64,000 bases of DNA, taken from CBDDBK01 sp965225715 (GTDB lineage Bacteria > Bacteroidota > Bacteroidia > Cytophagales > Flammeovirgaceae). Each line of letters begins with the position of its first letter. The first letter of the stretch is position 1. Below are positions 8,465 to 17,540 of the stretch, piece by piece. The DNA is taken from contig CBDDBK010000005.1 in NCBI GenBank assembly GCA_965225715.1, forward strand, positions 62,001-126,000, written 5' to 3'. A program made the position numbers and the translations under genes. Below the pieces are notes generated by a model. It did no database searches, was not told the DNA's origin, and was given only the letters and a program-made list of their open reading frames with translations.

Positions 8465-9017
8465 GAGGTGCAAATCTCTAAAAAAAATAATTTATTAGAT
8501 AAAGTTTAGCTGTATTTTTTTTGAAGCGGTTTTTTATTTATTGATTCTTATATGTTTTAATGATTTCTAATTAACATGAGTTTGATATAAGAAAGTCTGG
8601 CAATTAAAATATATAAATATTTGAAAACCAAAAAGATATGTTTTATAATAAAACTTTTGACAGCGCATGGCATCAAAAATTATATTTTCCGAATCATTTA
8701 TAATATCTTCAAAATCACAATAACCATTTCTGTACCTAAGTTGCCGCATTATAGTTAGGCCTTAAAACAAAACGCAAATCATTGAGCAAAAATTTGAATC
8801 AAGTTAATTATTTGGTGAAGGCTGTTTTTATTTTTTTAAAATATGAGGAAAATATTTATTTTTTTAGGTTAGATATAAGCCTTATATTTTTGACAAACTC
8901 TATCAATTTTTTAATATCTTTGGAAATATTTTTCACAAGTTTTTAGAGAATATTTTCTTAATATCAACGAATTAAATACTTAAAAAACGTTTTTCAATAT
9001 AAGTCGACTATATAGAT
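8465..9017. other. 550-bp divergent intergenic region, no convincing gene; promoter for the ActD gene at its right end
   Basis: The region is very AT-rich. A 60-codon reverse frame (8567-8749) has no recognisable motif and a composition typical of random AT-rich sequence, so it is not called. Near the right end TTTG (8889-8892), a 22-base spacer and TATCTTTG (8915-8922) match the Bacteroidota -33/-7 promoter, about 95 bases before the start codon at 9018. Confidence 0.45.
8889..8922 (+). promoter_or_regulatory. Bacteroidota-type promoter for the ActD-like gene
   Basis: The -33 TTTG at 8889-8892 and the -7 TATCTTTG at 8915-8922 (consensus TAnnTTTG) are separated by 22 bases and point to the gene at 9018. 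The implied leader is around 90 bases long. Confidence 0.5.
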
Positions 9018-9629
9018 ATGGAAAAAAATAAACATTTTTTGGTAGGTGTTTTTAGTGATCAGGATATTTTGATCAAAGCGGTAAAAACCTTGCGCAAACA
9101 AGGTGTAACTATTTATGAGGTCTTTACACCTTATCCTGTTCATCACCTCGAAGATGCTTTGGGTTATAAACGATCTTGGATGCCTGTAGCAGCTTTTTTC
9201 TTTGGAACTTTAGGTTTGATTTTAGCTATTTTGATGCAAGTCCTTATGTCGGGTATTGACTGGCCTATGATAATAGGTGGAAAACCTAACATTTCCATAC
9301 CCGATTTTGTACCTGTATCTTTTGAGTTAACTGTTTTGTTAGCAGCTTATGGCATGTCTTTTACATTCTTTTTTTATAGAGGTCTGGGACCTAAAAAAAT
9401 ACCTCGAATATTTGACAGACGTTCTACTGATGATAAACATATTTTAACTATAGATTTAGCTAAAAATAAAGAAGGAGAAGCAACTTTAAACCAATGGTTA
9501 AACGATGTTAAATCTGAAGAAACGTATCGTAAAGATTTCACAGAGGTAGAAAATAAAGGCTCTTTTAAAACTTATATTTCTGAGCTGTTTCGCTTTGGGG
9601 TCTTAAGTTCTAACCGAAAAATAGACTAA
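9018..9629 (+). CDS. actD: DUF3341 protein, ActD-like subunit of alternative complex III
   Basis: The 203-residue protein begins LVGVFSDQDILIKAVKTLR and has YEVFTPYPVHHLEDALGYKRSWMP, the DUF3341 signature. Two membrane segments follow (about 54-78 and 98-120), joined by a short loop, then a soluble C-terminal tail. In Bacteroidota ActD is a membrane subunit of the ActABCDEF quinol oxidoreductase that feeds cytochrome oxidases. Its usual neighbours actA-C and actE-F are absent on both sides, so this copy is an orphan here. It may be a second paralogue, or the complex may be encoded in pieces. The tail (about 122-203) is longer than I expect for the family. Confidence 0.85.
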   Translation: MEKNKHFLVGVFSDQDILIKAVKTLRKQGVTIYEVFTPYPVHHLEDALGYKRSWMPVAAFFFGTLGLILAILMQVLMSGIDWPMIIGGKPNISIPDFVPVSFELTVLLAAYGMSFTFFFYRGLGPKKIPRIFDRRSTDDKHILTIDLAKNKEGEATLNQWLNDVKSEETYRKDFTEVENKGSFKTYISELFRFGVLSSNRKID

Positions 9630-9825
9630 AGCCGCCCCAAAAGACTTTTGCTTTTCAACTCTAAAAATGGCAAAATTAGATATAGAGTTTAATATTAAAA
9701 TCAAATATTATTTCCAAATTAAATTCAAGATCTTGAAATAAAAATGATTTTACTATTATAATATCTGTCTTTTCTATCTAAAGAATAACTAAATTTTTAA
9801 TCGGATAAACTATCTAATATTCTTT
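9630..9825. other. intergenic stretch without a gene
   Basis: This AT-rich stretch between the convergent actD and dxr genes has no recognisable coding potential. The dispersed repeat at 9826-9918 follows. Confidence 0.5.
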
Positions 9826-9918
9826 TATACTCAGATTGATTGAAAAAGAGAGTTTTTCGGATTCCAACCTATTGGTATTGAAACTTAACGTTTCGAAAAA
9901 TAAAATAGCTTTGCTATA
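9826..9918 (+). repeat. dispersed ~90-bp intergenic repeat, copy 5 (conserved subfamily)
   Basis: It runs from tatactcagattgattgaaa through 'ggattccaacctattggtat' and 'cgtttcgaaaaataaaa' to the perfect hairpin atagctttgctat at 9905-9917. It is very similar to copies at 16331 and 28743. The hairpin lies 45 bases beyond the dxr stop codon and, read on that strand, is followed by a T-rich stretch. Confidence 0.8.
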
Positions 9919-9962
9919 ACTATAAATTAATAACTTTTGATTTCGGAAAAAAATGCTAATTA

Positions 9963-11117
9963 TTAACTTAATCTTATTTCTTTTACGAACCTTTGACTCA
10001 CTTCATGAGTGTGGATTAAATCATGATAATTTGGTTTATCGATAAAATCAATTTTTTGCATACACATTTCATTAATTTTGGCAATTTCTAAAAAACCTAT
10101 TTTAGCTTTTAAAAATAAGTCTACACTAATTTCGTTGGCAGCATTTAAAATACAAGGCATATTTCCACCTTGTTTTAAAGCTTGAAAAGCAAGAGTTAGG
10201 TTGTGAAAACGCTTTTTATCAGGGGGTTCAAAATTCAAATTTGGATAATCAATAAAGTTAAATCGTTTAAAACTTGTTTTTAAGCGTTCAGGATAACTTA
10301 ATGCATACACAATTGGTAGTTTCATATCGGGATAACCCATCTGGGCAATAATACTACTGTCTTGAAATTGTACCATAGAATGAATAATCGACTGATGATG
10401 TATAACTATATCAATCTTTTCAGGTGGAATATCAAAAAGCCAATGCGCTTCTATAACTTCTAAACCTTTATTCATCATACTTGCTGAATCAATCGTAATC
10501 TTTGCACCCATATTCCAGTTAGGATGTTTAAGGGCTTGTTTAAGAGTGACATGTTTAAGATCTTTTAAAGATGTATTTCGGAATGGACCACCCGAAGCAG
10601 TCAAAATAAGTTTTTCTATATTTTTATGCTTTTCTCCCTGCAGGCATTGAAAAATAGCGGAATGTTCTGAATCAACAGGATATATATTAACTTTTTTTTC
10701 TTTTGCTAAAGCCATAACTATTTCTCCTCCAACTACTAAAGTCTCTTTATTGGCTAAGGCAATATTCTTTTTGGCTTTTATAGCAGCAAGCGTAGGTAAG
10801 AAACCTGAATAACCTACCAAAGCTGTTACTACAATATCTATTTCAGGTACTTGAACAACTTCTTCTAGAGCCTTTTTACCTTGCCAAACGACTATATTTT
10901 TACCTATAAGTTGAGATTTAAGGTCAATATACTTGGAGGAATCGCCAATAACAATATATTTAGGCTTAAAAATTAAAGCCTGTTCTAAAAGTAAATTTGC
11001 ATTTTTATAAGCAGTCAAAACAACTACTTTAAAATGATTTAGGTTTCCTCTTACCACCTCTAAACTTTGGATTCCTATAGATCCTGTAGAACCTAAAATA
11101 GCTATTTTTTTCTTCAC
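9963..11117 (-). CDS. dxr: 1-deoxy-D-xylulose 5-phosphate reductoisomerase
   Basis: This enzyme makes 2-C-methyl-D-erythritol 4-phosphate in the non-mevalonate isoprenoid pathway. The 384-residue sequence has the NADPH-binding ILGSTGSIG (7-15), NKETLVVGGEIV, the metal/substrate motif VDSEHSAIFQCLQG, ASGGPFRNTS, HPNWNMGAKITIDSASMMNK and EVIEAHWLF. All expected active-site residues appear present and the length is typical. The start codon is GTG (11115-11117), which gives the standard MKKKIAILGSTG opening. It is a single gene, convergent with actD and divergent from trpF. Confidence 0.97.
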   Translation of the reverse strand: MKKKIAILGSTGSIGIQSLEVVRGNLNHFKVVVLTAYKNANLLLEQALIFKPKYIVIGDSSKYIDLKSQLIGKNIVVWQGKKALEEVVQVPEIDIVVTALVGYSGFLPTLAAIKAKKNIALANKETLVVGGEIVMALAKEKKVNIYPVDSEHSAIFQCLQGEKHKNIEKLILTASGGPFRNTSLKDLKHVTLKQALKHPNWNMGAKITIDSASMMNKGLEVIEAHWLFDIPPEKIDIVIHHQSIIHSMVQFQDSSIIAQMGYPDMKLPIVYALSYPERLKTSFKRFNFIDYPNLNFEPPDKKRFHNLTLAFQALKQGGNMPCILNAANEISVDLFLKAKIGFLEIAKINEMCMQKIDFIDKPNYHDLIHTHEVSQRFVKEIRLS

Positions 11118-11247
11118 AAATATTGGATAAATATTCCTGTAATTATTTTAGTAATAAAAAAACAGGTTCTATGTAATAAATTGGTAATTAAAGATATAAA
11201 TTTAAGATTTTTATTCAGATTAATAAAAATATAGATAATAACTCTTG

Positions 11248-11300
11248 TATAGCAAGGCTATTTTGTATGCGTTAAACTTCTTAAAAATCCTTTTGCTGTT
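11248..11300 (-). repeat. dispersed intergenic repeat, shortened copy in reverse orientation
   Basis: Here the family lies in the opposite orientation. The hairpin atagcaaggctat (11249-11261) comes first, followed by gttaaacttcttaaaaatcc, the complement of the 'ggatttttaagaagtttaac' block. The middle of the unit is missing. It abuts the trpF start codon, so it forms the trpF leader. Confidence 0.6.
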
Positions 11301-11936
11301 ATGATCAAAATAAAAGTTTGTGGTATGCGACAAGTTAATAATATTCAACAACTTATGCAATTACCTATAAACTATATTGGTTTTATTTTTTATCCGCCTT
11401 CAAAAAGATGTATAAAAAATTTAGATAAAAGTGTTCTTTTGAGTATACCTGCTTCAATTAAAAAAGTTGGTGTATTTGTAAATCCGGATTTAAAAACTAT
11501 CATAAATAAAATTGAAAATTTTAATTTGGATGTTTTGCAATTGCATGGCGAAGAAAAACCTGATTTTATTGAAGAAATAAAGCAACTGTATCCAAATATA
11601 GAAATTATTAAAAGTTTTTTAATTGATAATAAAAAAGATTTTGATCAAATTTCTGACTATAAAGAAATAGTTAACTATTTACTTTTTGATACTAAAACCT
11701 CCCAATATGGAGGTAGTGGAAAACGTTTTAATTGGAAAATTTTGGAAACTTATCAAGAAGATATACCATTTTTTTTAAGTGGTGGAATTGGTTTGGAACA
11801 TATTAAAGAACTTAAAAAAATGAAACACCCTCAACTTTTTGCTTTTGATATAAACAGTAAATTTGAAATTACACCAGCTTTAAAAGCAGTTGATAAAGTT
11901 GAAAAATTTATTTCAATTTTTGAAATTGACTTATAA
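11301..11936 (+). CDS. trpF: phosphoribosylanthranilate isomerase
   Basis: TrpF performs the Amadori rearrangement in tryptophan synthesis. The 211-residue TIM-barrel protein has the N-terminal catalytic KVCGMR (Cys7), GFIFYPPSKR, VGVFVN, LDVLQLHGEE, LLFDTKTSQYGGSGKRFNW with the expected catalytic Asp, and the phosphate-binding FLSGGIG. Its length is normal. The other trp genes are not nearby, so the pathway is either scattered or operon-free in this genome. ATG at 11301. Confidence 0.95.
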   Translation: MIKIKVCGMRQVNNIQQLMQLPINYIGFIFYPPSKRCIKNLDKSVLLSIPASIKKVGVFVNPDLKTIINKIENFNLDVLQLHGEEKPDFIEEIKQLYPNIEIIKSFLIDNKKDFDQISDYKEIVNYLLFDTKTSQYGGSGKRFNWKILETYQEDIPFFLSGGIGLEHIKELKKMKHPQLFAFDINSKFEITPALKAVDKVEKFISIFEIDL

Positions 11937-11975
11937 ATTTTTCAACTTAAACATTGAATGGTATTAGCTTTTCTT

Positions 11976-14060
11976 TTAATCTACCACTCTAAAAATGCTG
12001 AGCCCATTATCAGTGGCCCCAGCTACATAGAGATACATCGTCCCAGAGATAACAGCTGCTGTCAGTGTTTGAGTAGAATTTAAATTCAAAATATTGTTAT
12101 CAAAAATATTATCAGTATTAAGCACAGTGCCATCAGGAGCTACTGAAAAAACGCTAACCCCATCATCATAAATTCCTGCTGCAAAGAGTAGAGTTTTCCC
12201 ATCAACAACAGCTGTAAATAAGGATTCAGCCCCATTTAATGCCAAATCATCATTATCGAAAACATTATCAACATTAGTTAAAGTGCCATCATCTGCTACT
12301 TGGAAAACACTGAACCCATCATCGGAAAATCCTGACACAAAAAGATAAGTTATCCCAGAAATAACAGTCGTATGTGTGTAATAAGCGTATCTTAATGCTA
12401 AAGTCTCATTATCAGAGACATTATCAACATTAGTTAAAGTGCCATCATCTGCTACCCGGAAAACGCTGACCCCATGATCTAAATGGCCTGGCGCAAAGAG
12501 ATAAGTCGTTCCAGAAACAACAGCAGTAGAGAGAGCTGCAACTCTTTCTAAATGTAAAGTTTCGTTATCGGAAACATTATCAACATTAGTTAAAGTGCCA
12601 TCATCTGCTACCCGGAAAACGCTGATCCCATCATCAGAATTCCCTGCTGCAAAGAGATAAGTCATTCCAGAAACAGCAGCAGTAGACAAAGAGACATGAT
12701 GGTCTAAATTTAAAATATCGTTATCGGAAACATTATCAACATTAGTTAAAGTGCCATCATCTGCTACCCGGAAAACACTGACCCCATCATCAAACAATCC
12801 TGACGCAAAGAGATAAGTCGTTCCAGAAACAACAGCAGTAGACACGGAACTTGCCCCGCCTATTTCCAAAGTTATGTTATCTATAACATGATCAGCATAT
12901 TTTAAAGTACCATCAGTATCTATCGAAAAAACCATGACTGCATAACCCAAAGCAGCTGCTACAAAAAGATAAGTCGTTCCAGAAATAACAGCAGTAGACA
13001 TAGATAGAGGATGTGGTGGTAGAGTAAGATTATCGATATTAGTTAGCTGAAAACTAGTATCTCCAACTGTAATAGGGAAATTAGCTTCGGCTTTATTGCC
13101 AACTCCATCTCTAACCTCTATACTTAAAATATAACTTGATAAGGTCTCAAAGTCCAGAGGATTTGCAATTGTGATCAAACCATCGTCCGAAAGTTTAAAA
13201 ACCCCTGCCGTATTACCGGATATAAGCGTATAACTCGTAATACCTATATCATCAGTTGCTAAAACTTGGCCTACTGTACTACCAATAGAATCAGATTCAA
13301 ATACAAAAAAGGTCTCAGTAGTTATTGTGGGAACCTCTTCATCTAGATTCTTGACAAGAATAGTAAAAGTCATTTGAAAAATGCCACCATTATTATCTTC
13401 ACTTTGGATACGTATAGAAAGTGTAGGATTAATTTCATAATCAATTACACTATTCCCAGATACAAGCAAAGAATCTTCTGAAATAGAGAAAAATATATTA
13501 TCGCTATCCCCTGCGCCTGTCACCAGACTATAGCTGTGACTGTGGGTATCATCAGCATCTGTATCTGCGCTTGTTAAAGTGCCTATCAAGGTGCCTACAT
13601 CAGAATTTTCAAAAACTTCTAAAGCTGATAAGGCAATAGCAGTTGGAGGAGTAATTATATCAATGGTAAAGGATCTTTGAAAAGTCCCCCCTTTACTATC
13701 ATCTGTTTGCACACGAATAGAATAGACCTTTTGGGTTTCAAAATCAAAAACAGAATTGCTAATCAATTTAATACCATCTATAATAAAACTATTATTATCG
13801 CTATCACCTTCACCACTTACTAAACTATAAGTATGGTTATCCTCGGCATCAATATCAATTGTGCTAAAAGTACCAACTTCAGTGTTTATAGCATGGTTTT
13901 CTAAAATGGTTGATACACTTAACATTAAGGCTGTTGGAGATGCATTTGTATCAGCTATTATAAGAGGTGGATCACCACATTTTCCAGAACTCAGTAAAAT
14001 AAAAAGAATAGCTATGGCAGTGTAACTACGGGATGTAAAAACTAAATTTGTAAGAATCAT
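11976..14060 (-). CDS. secreted protein: three cadherin-like domains plus a seven-repeat beta-propeller
   Basis: The 694-residue product starts with a hydrophobic signal segment (about 14-26) ending near Cys28, although the residue before the cysteine is not lipobox-like. Residues about 38-332 hold three cadherin-like repeats (ALSALEVFENSDVGTLIGTL type). Residues about 335-694 hold seven repeats of about 50 residues built on 'TAVVSGTTYLFASG', 'DDGVSVFRVADDGTL' and 'TNVDNVSDN', which predicts a complete seven-bladed propeller. Repeats 3-5 are nearly identical. No C-terminal T9SS sorting domain is seen. The cadherin part closely resembles repeats of the 1911-residue protein at 48410-54145, so the two are related surface proteins. 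Ligand unknown. Confidence 0.8.
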   Translation of the reverse strand: MILTNLVFTSRSYTAIAILFILLSSGKCGDPPLIIADTNASPTALMLSVSTILENHAINTEVGTFSTIDIDAEDNHTYSLVSGEGDSDNNSFIIDGIKLISNSVFDFETQKVYSIRVQTDDSKGGTFQRSFTIDIITPPTAIALSALEVFENSDVGTLIGTLTSADTDADDTHSHSYSLVTGAGDSDNIFFSISEDSLLVSGNSVIDYEINPTLSIRIQSEDNNGGIFQMTFTILVKNLDEEVPTITTETFFVFESDSIGSTVGQVLATDDIGITSYTLISGNTAGVFKLSDDGLITIANPLDFETLSSYILSIEVRDGVGNKAEANFPITVGDTSFQLTNIDNLTLPPHPLSMSTAVISGTTYLFVAAALGYAVMVFSIDTDGTLKYADHVIDNITLEIGGASSVSTAVVSGTTYLFASGLFDDGVSVFRVADDGTLTNVDNVSDNDILNLDHHVSLSTAAVSGMTYLFAAGNSDDGISVFRVADDGTLTNVDNVSDNETLHLERVAALSTAVVSGTTYLFAPGHLDHGVSVFRVADDGTLTNVDNVSDNETLALRYAYYTHTTVISGITYLFVSGFSDDGFSVFQVADDGTLTNVDNVFDNDDLALNGAESLFTAVVDGKTLLFAAGIYDDGVSVFSVAPDGTVLNTDNIFDNNILNLNSTQTLTAAVISGTMYLYVAGATDNGLSIFRVVD

Positions 14061-14121
14061 AATATTTAATTTAAAAATTGTGAATAATTAGATAAGATCG
14101 TGTATAGTTTTTAGTTTGATT

Positions 14122-14141
14122 TATAGCTCCCTGGAGCTATA
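14122..14141. repeat. perfect inverted repeat (9-bp arms)
   Basis: The arms tatagctcc (14122-14130) and ggagctata (14133-14141) are separated by two bases. It lies upstream of the cadherin/propeller gene and beyond the right end of the tnpB fragment. It could be an operator, a cruciform or an old transposon end; there is no run of T for a terminator. Confidence 0.5.
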
Positions 14142-14249
14142 CACAATGGTATAAATGACACCCTATGAGCAAAAATAAAGAAAATATTTCCCGCATACCA
14201 AACGCAAAAGGAAAATATAAGTAAAAAGATGTCTTTTAAATATAAAATT

Positions 14250-14552
14250 TAGTAAAACCGTTATGTAAAACTTAGACAAACTTTGACAATTTGCTGTTTA
14301 CTTCTTGTTTCTTTGGACTTCCTAAAGCCGAAGCCTTAGGTTGTATCAGTCCTCCACAGGCAGAAACGGAGTAACTCTCCGCCAGTTTTTCCAAATTTAA
14401 ACTTGCGTTTAAATCGCGGTCGACAGAAATTTGGCAATTTTGGCAATTATAGACACGCTCCGAAAGTTTTAAAGTTCCTTTCTTATTTCCACAATTAGAA
14501 CATAGTTTACTGCTGGGATAAAAGCGGTTAGCCAATTTCAAAGTCGAACCCC
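14250..14552 (-). pseudogene. tnpB 3' fragment with the transposon right end
   Basis: The last roughly 93 codons of TnpB plus the downstream end sequence (ctaagttttacataacggt) are nearly identical to the complete copy at 21045-21340. What remains is the zinc ribbon (CSNCGNKK...CQNC) and the third RuvC motif (DRDLNAS); the first two RuvC motifs are gone. It cannot encode an active nuclease. TnpB-associated guide RNAs come from just this 3' region and right end, so the fragment might still supply an RNA. Confidence 0.85.
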
Positions 14553-14559
14553 TCCGACA

Positions 14560-14882
14560 GTATAACTCATGTCACTTGAAAAAAGGATTTTTAAGAGGTT
14601 TAACTCATTTGACATTAAGAATAAAAATTTATGAGATAAAAATAGTATAAAACTAAACCATCAAAGAAGTTACTAATCTCTATATTTTTAGGGTATAACA
14701 TTTTTACTCTCAAAACTTCGTCAAAGATAAAAACTTTCTTTATTTAGTCCTTAAATCACAAATGTTATTGGCTAAAGTCATTAGAGATTGCTTTTTTATA
14801 AAGTTTATGTATTAAAATTTGCCATCATATTTTGTAATGCCACTTGCTATTTATTTTGGAAATATTATTTTTTTATTGAAAA
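14560..14882. other. intergenic stretch with a decayed dispersed-repeat copy
   Basis: From about 14560 to 14622 it shows the start of the dispersed repeat (tcatgtcacttgaaaaaagg, then ttaagaggtttaactcattt) without a clear terminal hairpin. The remainder, up to the gatA stop codon, is AT-rich with nothing recognisable. Confidence 0.45.
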
Positions 14883-16289
14883 TCAATCGTTTATAATTTT
14901 TTCTAAAAATTGACTAAATTGTAAAATTTCAAATTCTTTATTTTTAGCAGCACTGATTTGAATACCTGTATTTGTTGCTAGAGGAGCGCTTAGAGTTGGT
15001 AAACCTGCCAAACTAAAACCTACGGTATAAATGTCAGATAAGTACATGGTCAAAGGATTGTTTAAATTAGAGCCAATTTTGGACGGTAGAGTAGGGGAGA
15101 CAGGTGAAAGAATTAAGTCTACCTTTTGGCAATCTTGAGCAAAATGTTGAGTTATCTGATTTCTTAGCATCTTTGCTTTGAGATAAATTTCATCGGAATA
15201 GCCTTGCGATAAAACTTGATTCCCAGCGATGATTCGTCTTTGGGTTTCGGGTGTAAAATTTTCAGACCTCGCCAGAGCATAGCCTTCTTTTAAATTATCT
15301 TTCTCAATTCTTTGACCATAAGTTGTTCCATCAAGACGGGCTAAATTAGAAGCTGTTTCTGCCATTGCCAAAATATAATAAGCTGATACCAAAGTATCGG
15401 CTTTTTTAAAATCCATCGTTTTTATTTTTAATCCATTGTCTTTCAATTTATCAATAAAGGTTAAAAAACTATGTTTAATTTGTTGGTCTAAACCTTCATT
15501 TTCTAAAAAATCATTATAATAGCCTATGGTTATAAGATGGGGATCAAAATTTTTATTAATATCCGGGATAAGCTTACTTTCAAAACTTGTTTGGTCTCGA
15601 TTGTCTTTTCCGCTCATGATATTTAAAAGAAGCGAAATATCGTAGATATTTGTAGTTAAAATTCCTACACAATCGCTAGAGGAAGCATAAGCCATAAGTC
15701 CAAAACGTGAAATTCTACCATAACTGGGTTTTAAACCATAAACTTTATTGAATCCTGCGGGTTGCCGGATAGACCCCCCTGTATCACCCCCAATAGAAAA
15801 AATGGTGTACCCTTTAGCAACATTAACAGCACTTCCACCAGTAGAGCCACCTGCTACCAAATCAGGATTATGCGCATTTTTAACTGCTCCAAAAACTGTA
15901 TTTTCGCTGGTACTTCCATGCCCAAAACTATCGCAATTTTCTTTAACTATCGGAATGGCACCTGCATCTAAGAGTTTTTGAATGGCTGTGGCGGTATAAC
16001 TCGATTGATAATTTTTCAGAAAATCCGAACTCGCTGCTGCAGGTGCGCCTTGCAGCAAATAAACATCTTTAATCCCAAAAGGCAATCCTTCCAAAATATT
16101 CAATGGCTTGCCGTCTGCTATTTTTTTATCTACTTTTTTAGCCAAAATTTTGGACTGTTTTTCTAATAAGAAATTGGAAGTATTATACTGATTCTTTTTT
16201 AAAGCTGTTAATTTTTCCTCTATTAAAGATAAACATGAAATTTCTTTATTTTTTAACCTTTCATGAACTTTAAGTATTTCCGATTTCAT
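14883..16289 (-). CDS. gatA: Asp-tRNA(Asn)/Glu-tRNA(Gln) amidotransferase subunit A
   Basis: GatA is the glutaminase/amidase subunit that releases ammonia for GatB to amidate misacylated tRNAs. The 468-residue protein is an amidase-signature enzyme: LPFGIKDVYLLQGAPAAASS with the catalytic Lys, VAGGSTGGSAVNVAKG with the cis-Ser region, and IGGDTGGSIRQPAGF with the nucleophilic Ser. These and the length are typical of GatA rather than of general amidases. gatB and gatC are not in the window. ATG at 16287-16289. Confidence 0.92.
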   Translation of the reverse strand: MKSEILKVHERLKNKEISCLSLIEEKLTALKKNQYNTSNFLLEKQSKILAKKVDKKIADGKPLNILEGLPFGIKDVYLLQGAPAAASSDFLKNYQSSYTATAIQKLLDAGAIPIVKENCDSFGHGSTSENTVFGAVKNAHNPDLVAGGSTGGSAVNVAKGYTIFSIGGDTGGSIRQPAGFNKVYGLKPSYGRISRFGLMAYASSSDCVGILTTNIYDISLLLNIMSGKDNRDQTSFESKLIPDINKNFDPHLITIGYYNDFLENEGLDQQIKHSFLTFIDKLKDNGLKIKTMDFKKADTLVSAYYILAMAETASNLARLDGTTYGQRIEKDNLKEGYALARSENFTPETQRRIIAGNQVLSQGYSDEIYLKAKMLRNQITQHFAQDCQKVDLILSPVSPTLPSKIGSNLNNPLTMYLSDIYTVGFSLAGLPTLSAPLATNTGIQISAAKNKEFEILQFSQFLEKIIND

Positions 16290-16330
16290 GCCCAGTTATT
16301 TATTTGTACTATTTTGATAAAATTGAGATT

Positions 16331-16423
16331 TATACTCAGATTGCTTGAAAAAGAGCGTTTTTTGGATTCTAACCTATTGGTATTGAAACTTAACGTTTCG
16401 CAAAATAAAATAGCTTTGCTATA
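16331..16423 (+). repeat. dispersed ~90-bp intergenic repeat, copy 6 (conserved subfamily)
   Basis: It is nearly identical to copies at 9826 and 28743 and ends in the perfect hairpin atagctttgctat (16410-16422). It lies between the divergent gatA and transporter genes, so here the hairpin is not placed after a stop codon. Confidence 0.8.
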
Positions 16424-16560
16424 AAGCTATTTTTTTGACTAAAGATAAAAAGCAAAGATATATAAATTCTCTAAAAATGATTAAATGCTAAGATGTAATG
16501 ATTAATTTGCGCGTATTTGTTGTGTTATAACTATAAAAATTAGTTATTAATTTTTAAAAT

Positions 16561-17352
16561 ATGAGTTTATCAAAAGAACTATCAAAAAAAAAGCAAAATA
16601 TTTTTTTAGTCTTAGCTGGTTTTTTTGTTTGCAATGCCTTAATAGCTGAAATAATAGGGGTTAAAATATTTTCTTTAGAAGCTTTATTACATTTGCCTCC
16701 TGCTCAAATAGATTTATTTTTAGAAATACCTTTAGATTTTAATTTGACAGCCGGTGTCATTATTTGGCCCGTCGTTTTTATTATTACTGATGTTATTAAT
16801 GAATACTTTGGAAAAAGTGGGGTCAAAAAAATTACCTACTTAACAGCTTTTTTAATCACTTATGCTTTTGGCATAATTTGGATTATTACAAAACTACCGC
16901 CTGCCGATTTCTGGCTTGCTGTTAATAAAAGTTCCCCAGAAGACCCTTTTAATATCAATAGCGCTTTTAGTATTATTTTTAGGCAAGGTTTGGGAATTAT
17001 TATTGGTTCTTTGACTGCTTTTTTATTGGGGCAATTTTTAGACGTAATTGTTTTTCAGTGGCTTAGAAAATTTACAGGCAGTAAAAAAATTTGGTTGCGA
17101 GCAACAGGTTCTACCTTAATTTCTCAACTCATAGATAGTTTTGTCGTTTTGATAGTTGCTTTTTATCTCTGGGGAAATTGGAGTTTTCAACAAGTTATTT
17201 CCGTAGCTTTAATAAGTTATATTTATAAGTTTTGTGTAGCCATTTGTATAACACCTATTTTATATATTATTCATTATTTCATAGATAGGTATTTGGGCAA
17301 AGACCACGCAGAATTATTAGCCCAAGAAGCCAGTCAAACAAAGTGGTTTTAA
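16561..17352 (+). CDS. queuosine precursor transporter (YhhQ/DUF165 family)
   Basis: The 263-residue protein is mostly hydrophobic, with about six membrane segments. It carries the family features LVLAGFFVCNALIAEIIGVK, a conserved PVVFIITDVINEYFGK block and STLISQLIDSFVVLIVAFY. Members import queuine or preQ0/preQ1 for tRNA modification. It is slightly longer than many homologues because of an extended loop around residues 30-60. It stands alone in divergent orientation to gatA. ATG at 16561. Confidence 0.9.
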   Translation: MSLSKELSKKKQNIFLVLAGFFVCNALIAEIIGVKIFSLEALLHLPPAQIDLFLEIPLDFNLTAGVIIWPVVFIITDVINEYFGKSGVKKITYLTAFLITYAFGIIWIITKLPPADFWLAVNKSSPEDPFNINSAFSIIFRQGLGIIIGSLTAFLLGQFLDVIVFQWLRKFTGSKKIWLRATGSTLISQLIDSFVVLIVAFYLWGNWSFQQVISVALISYIYKFCVAICITPILYIIHYFIDRYLGKDHAELLAQEASQTKWF

Positions 17353-17540
17353 GGAGGTATGAATTAAAATATTTAAAAATTATTCCTTAACTGATAAATT
17401 TAAAGCTTACAAATAAAGACAATTAAATAAGTTTATTATTTAAAAATAATCTGTAATTTTAAAAATAAAATAATAGATCAATATATTTGATTATCAATCT
17501 ACAAGATATATATACAGTTTTCAGAATTTAAAGTAATATA

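Noticed and set aside
8567..8749. 60-codon reverse frame upstream of the TonB receptor
   Set aside because: No start context, motif or known family; composition typical of noncoding AT-rich sequence.
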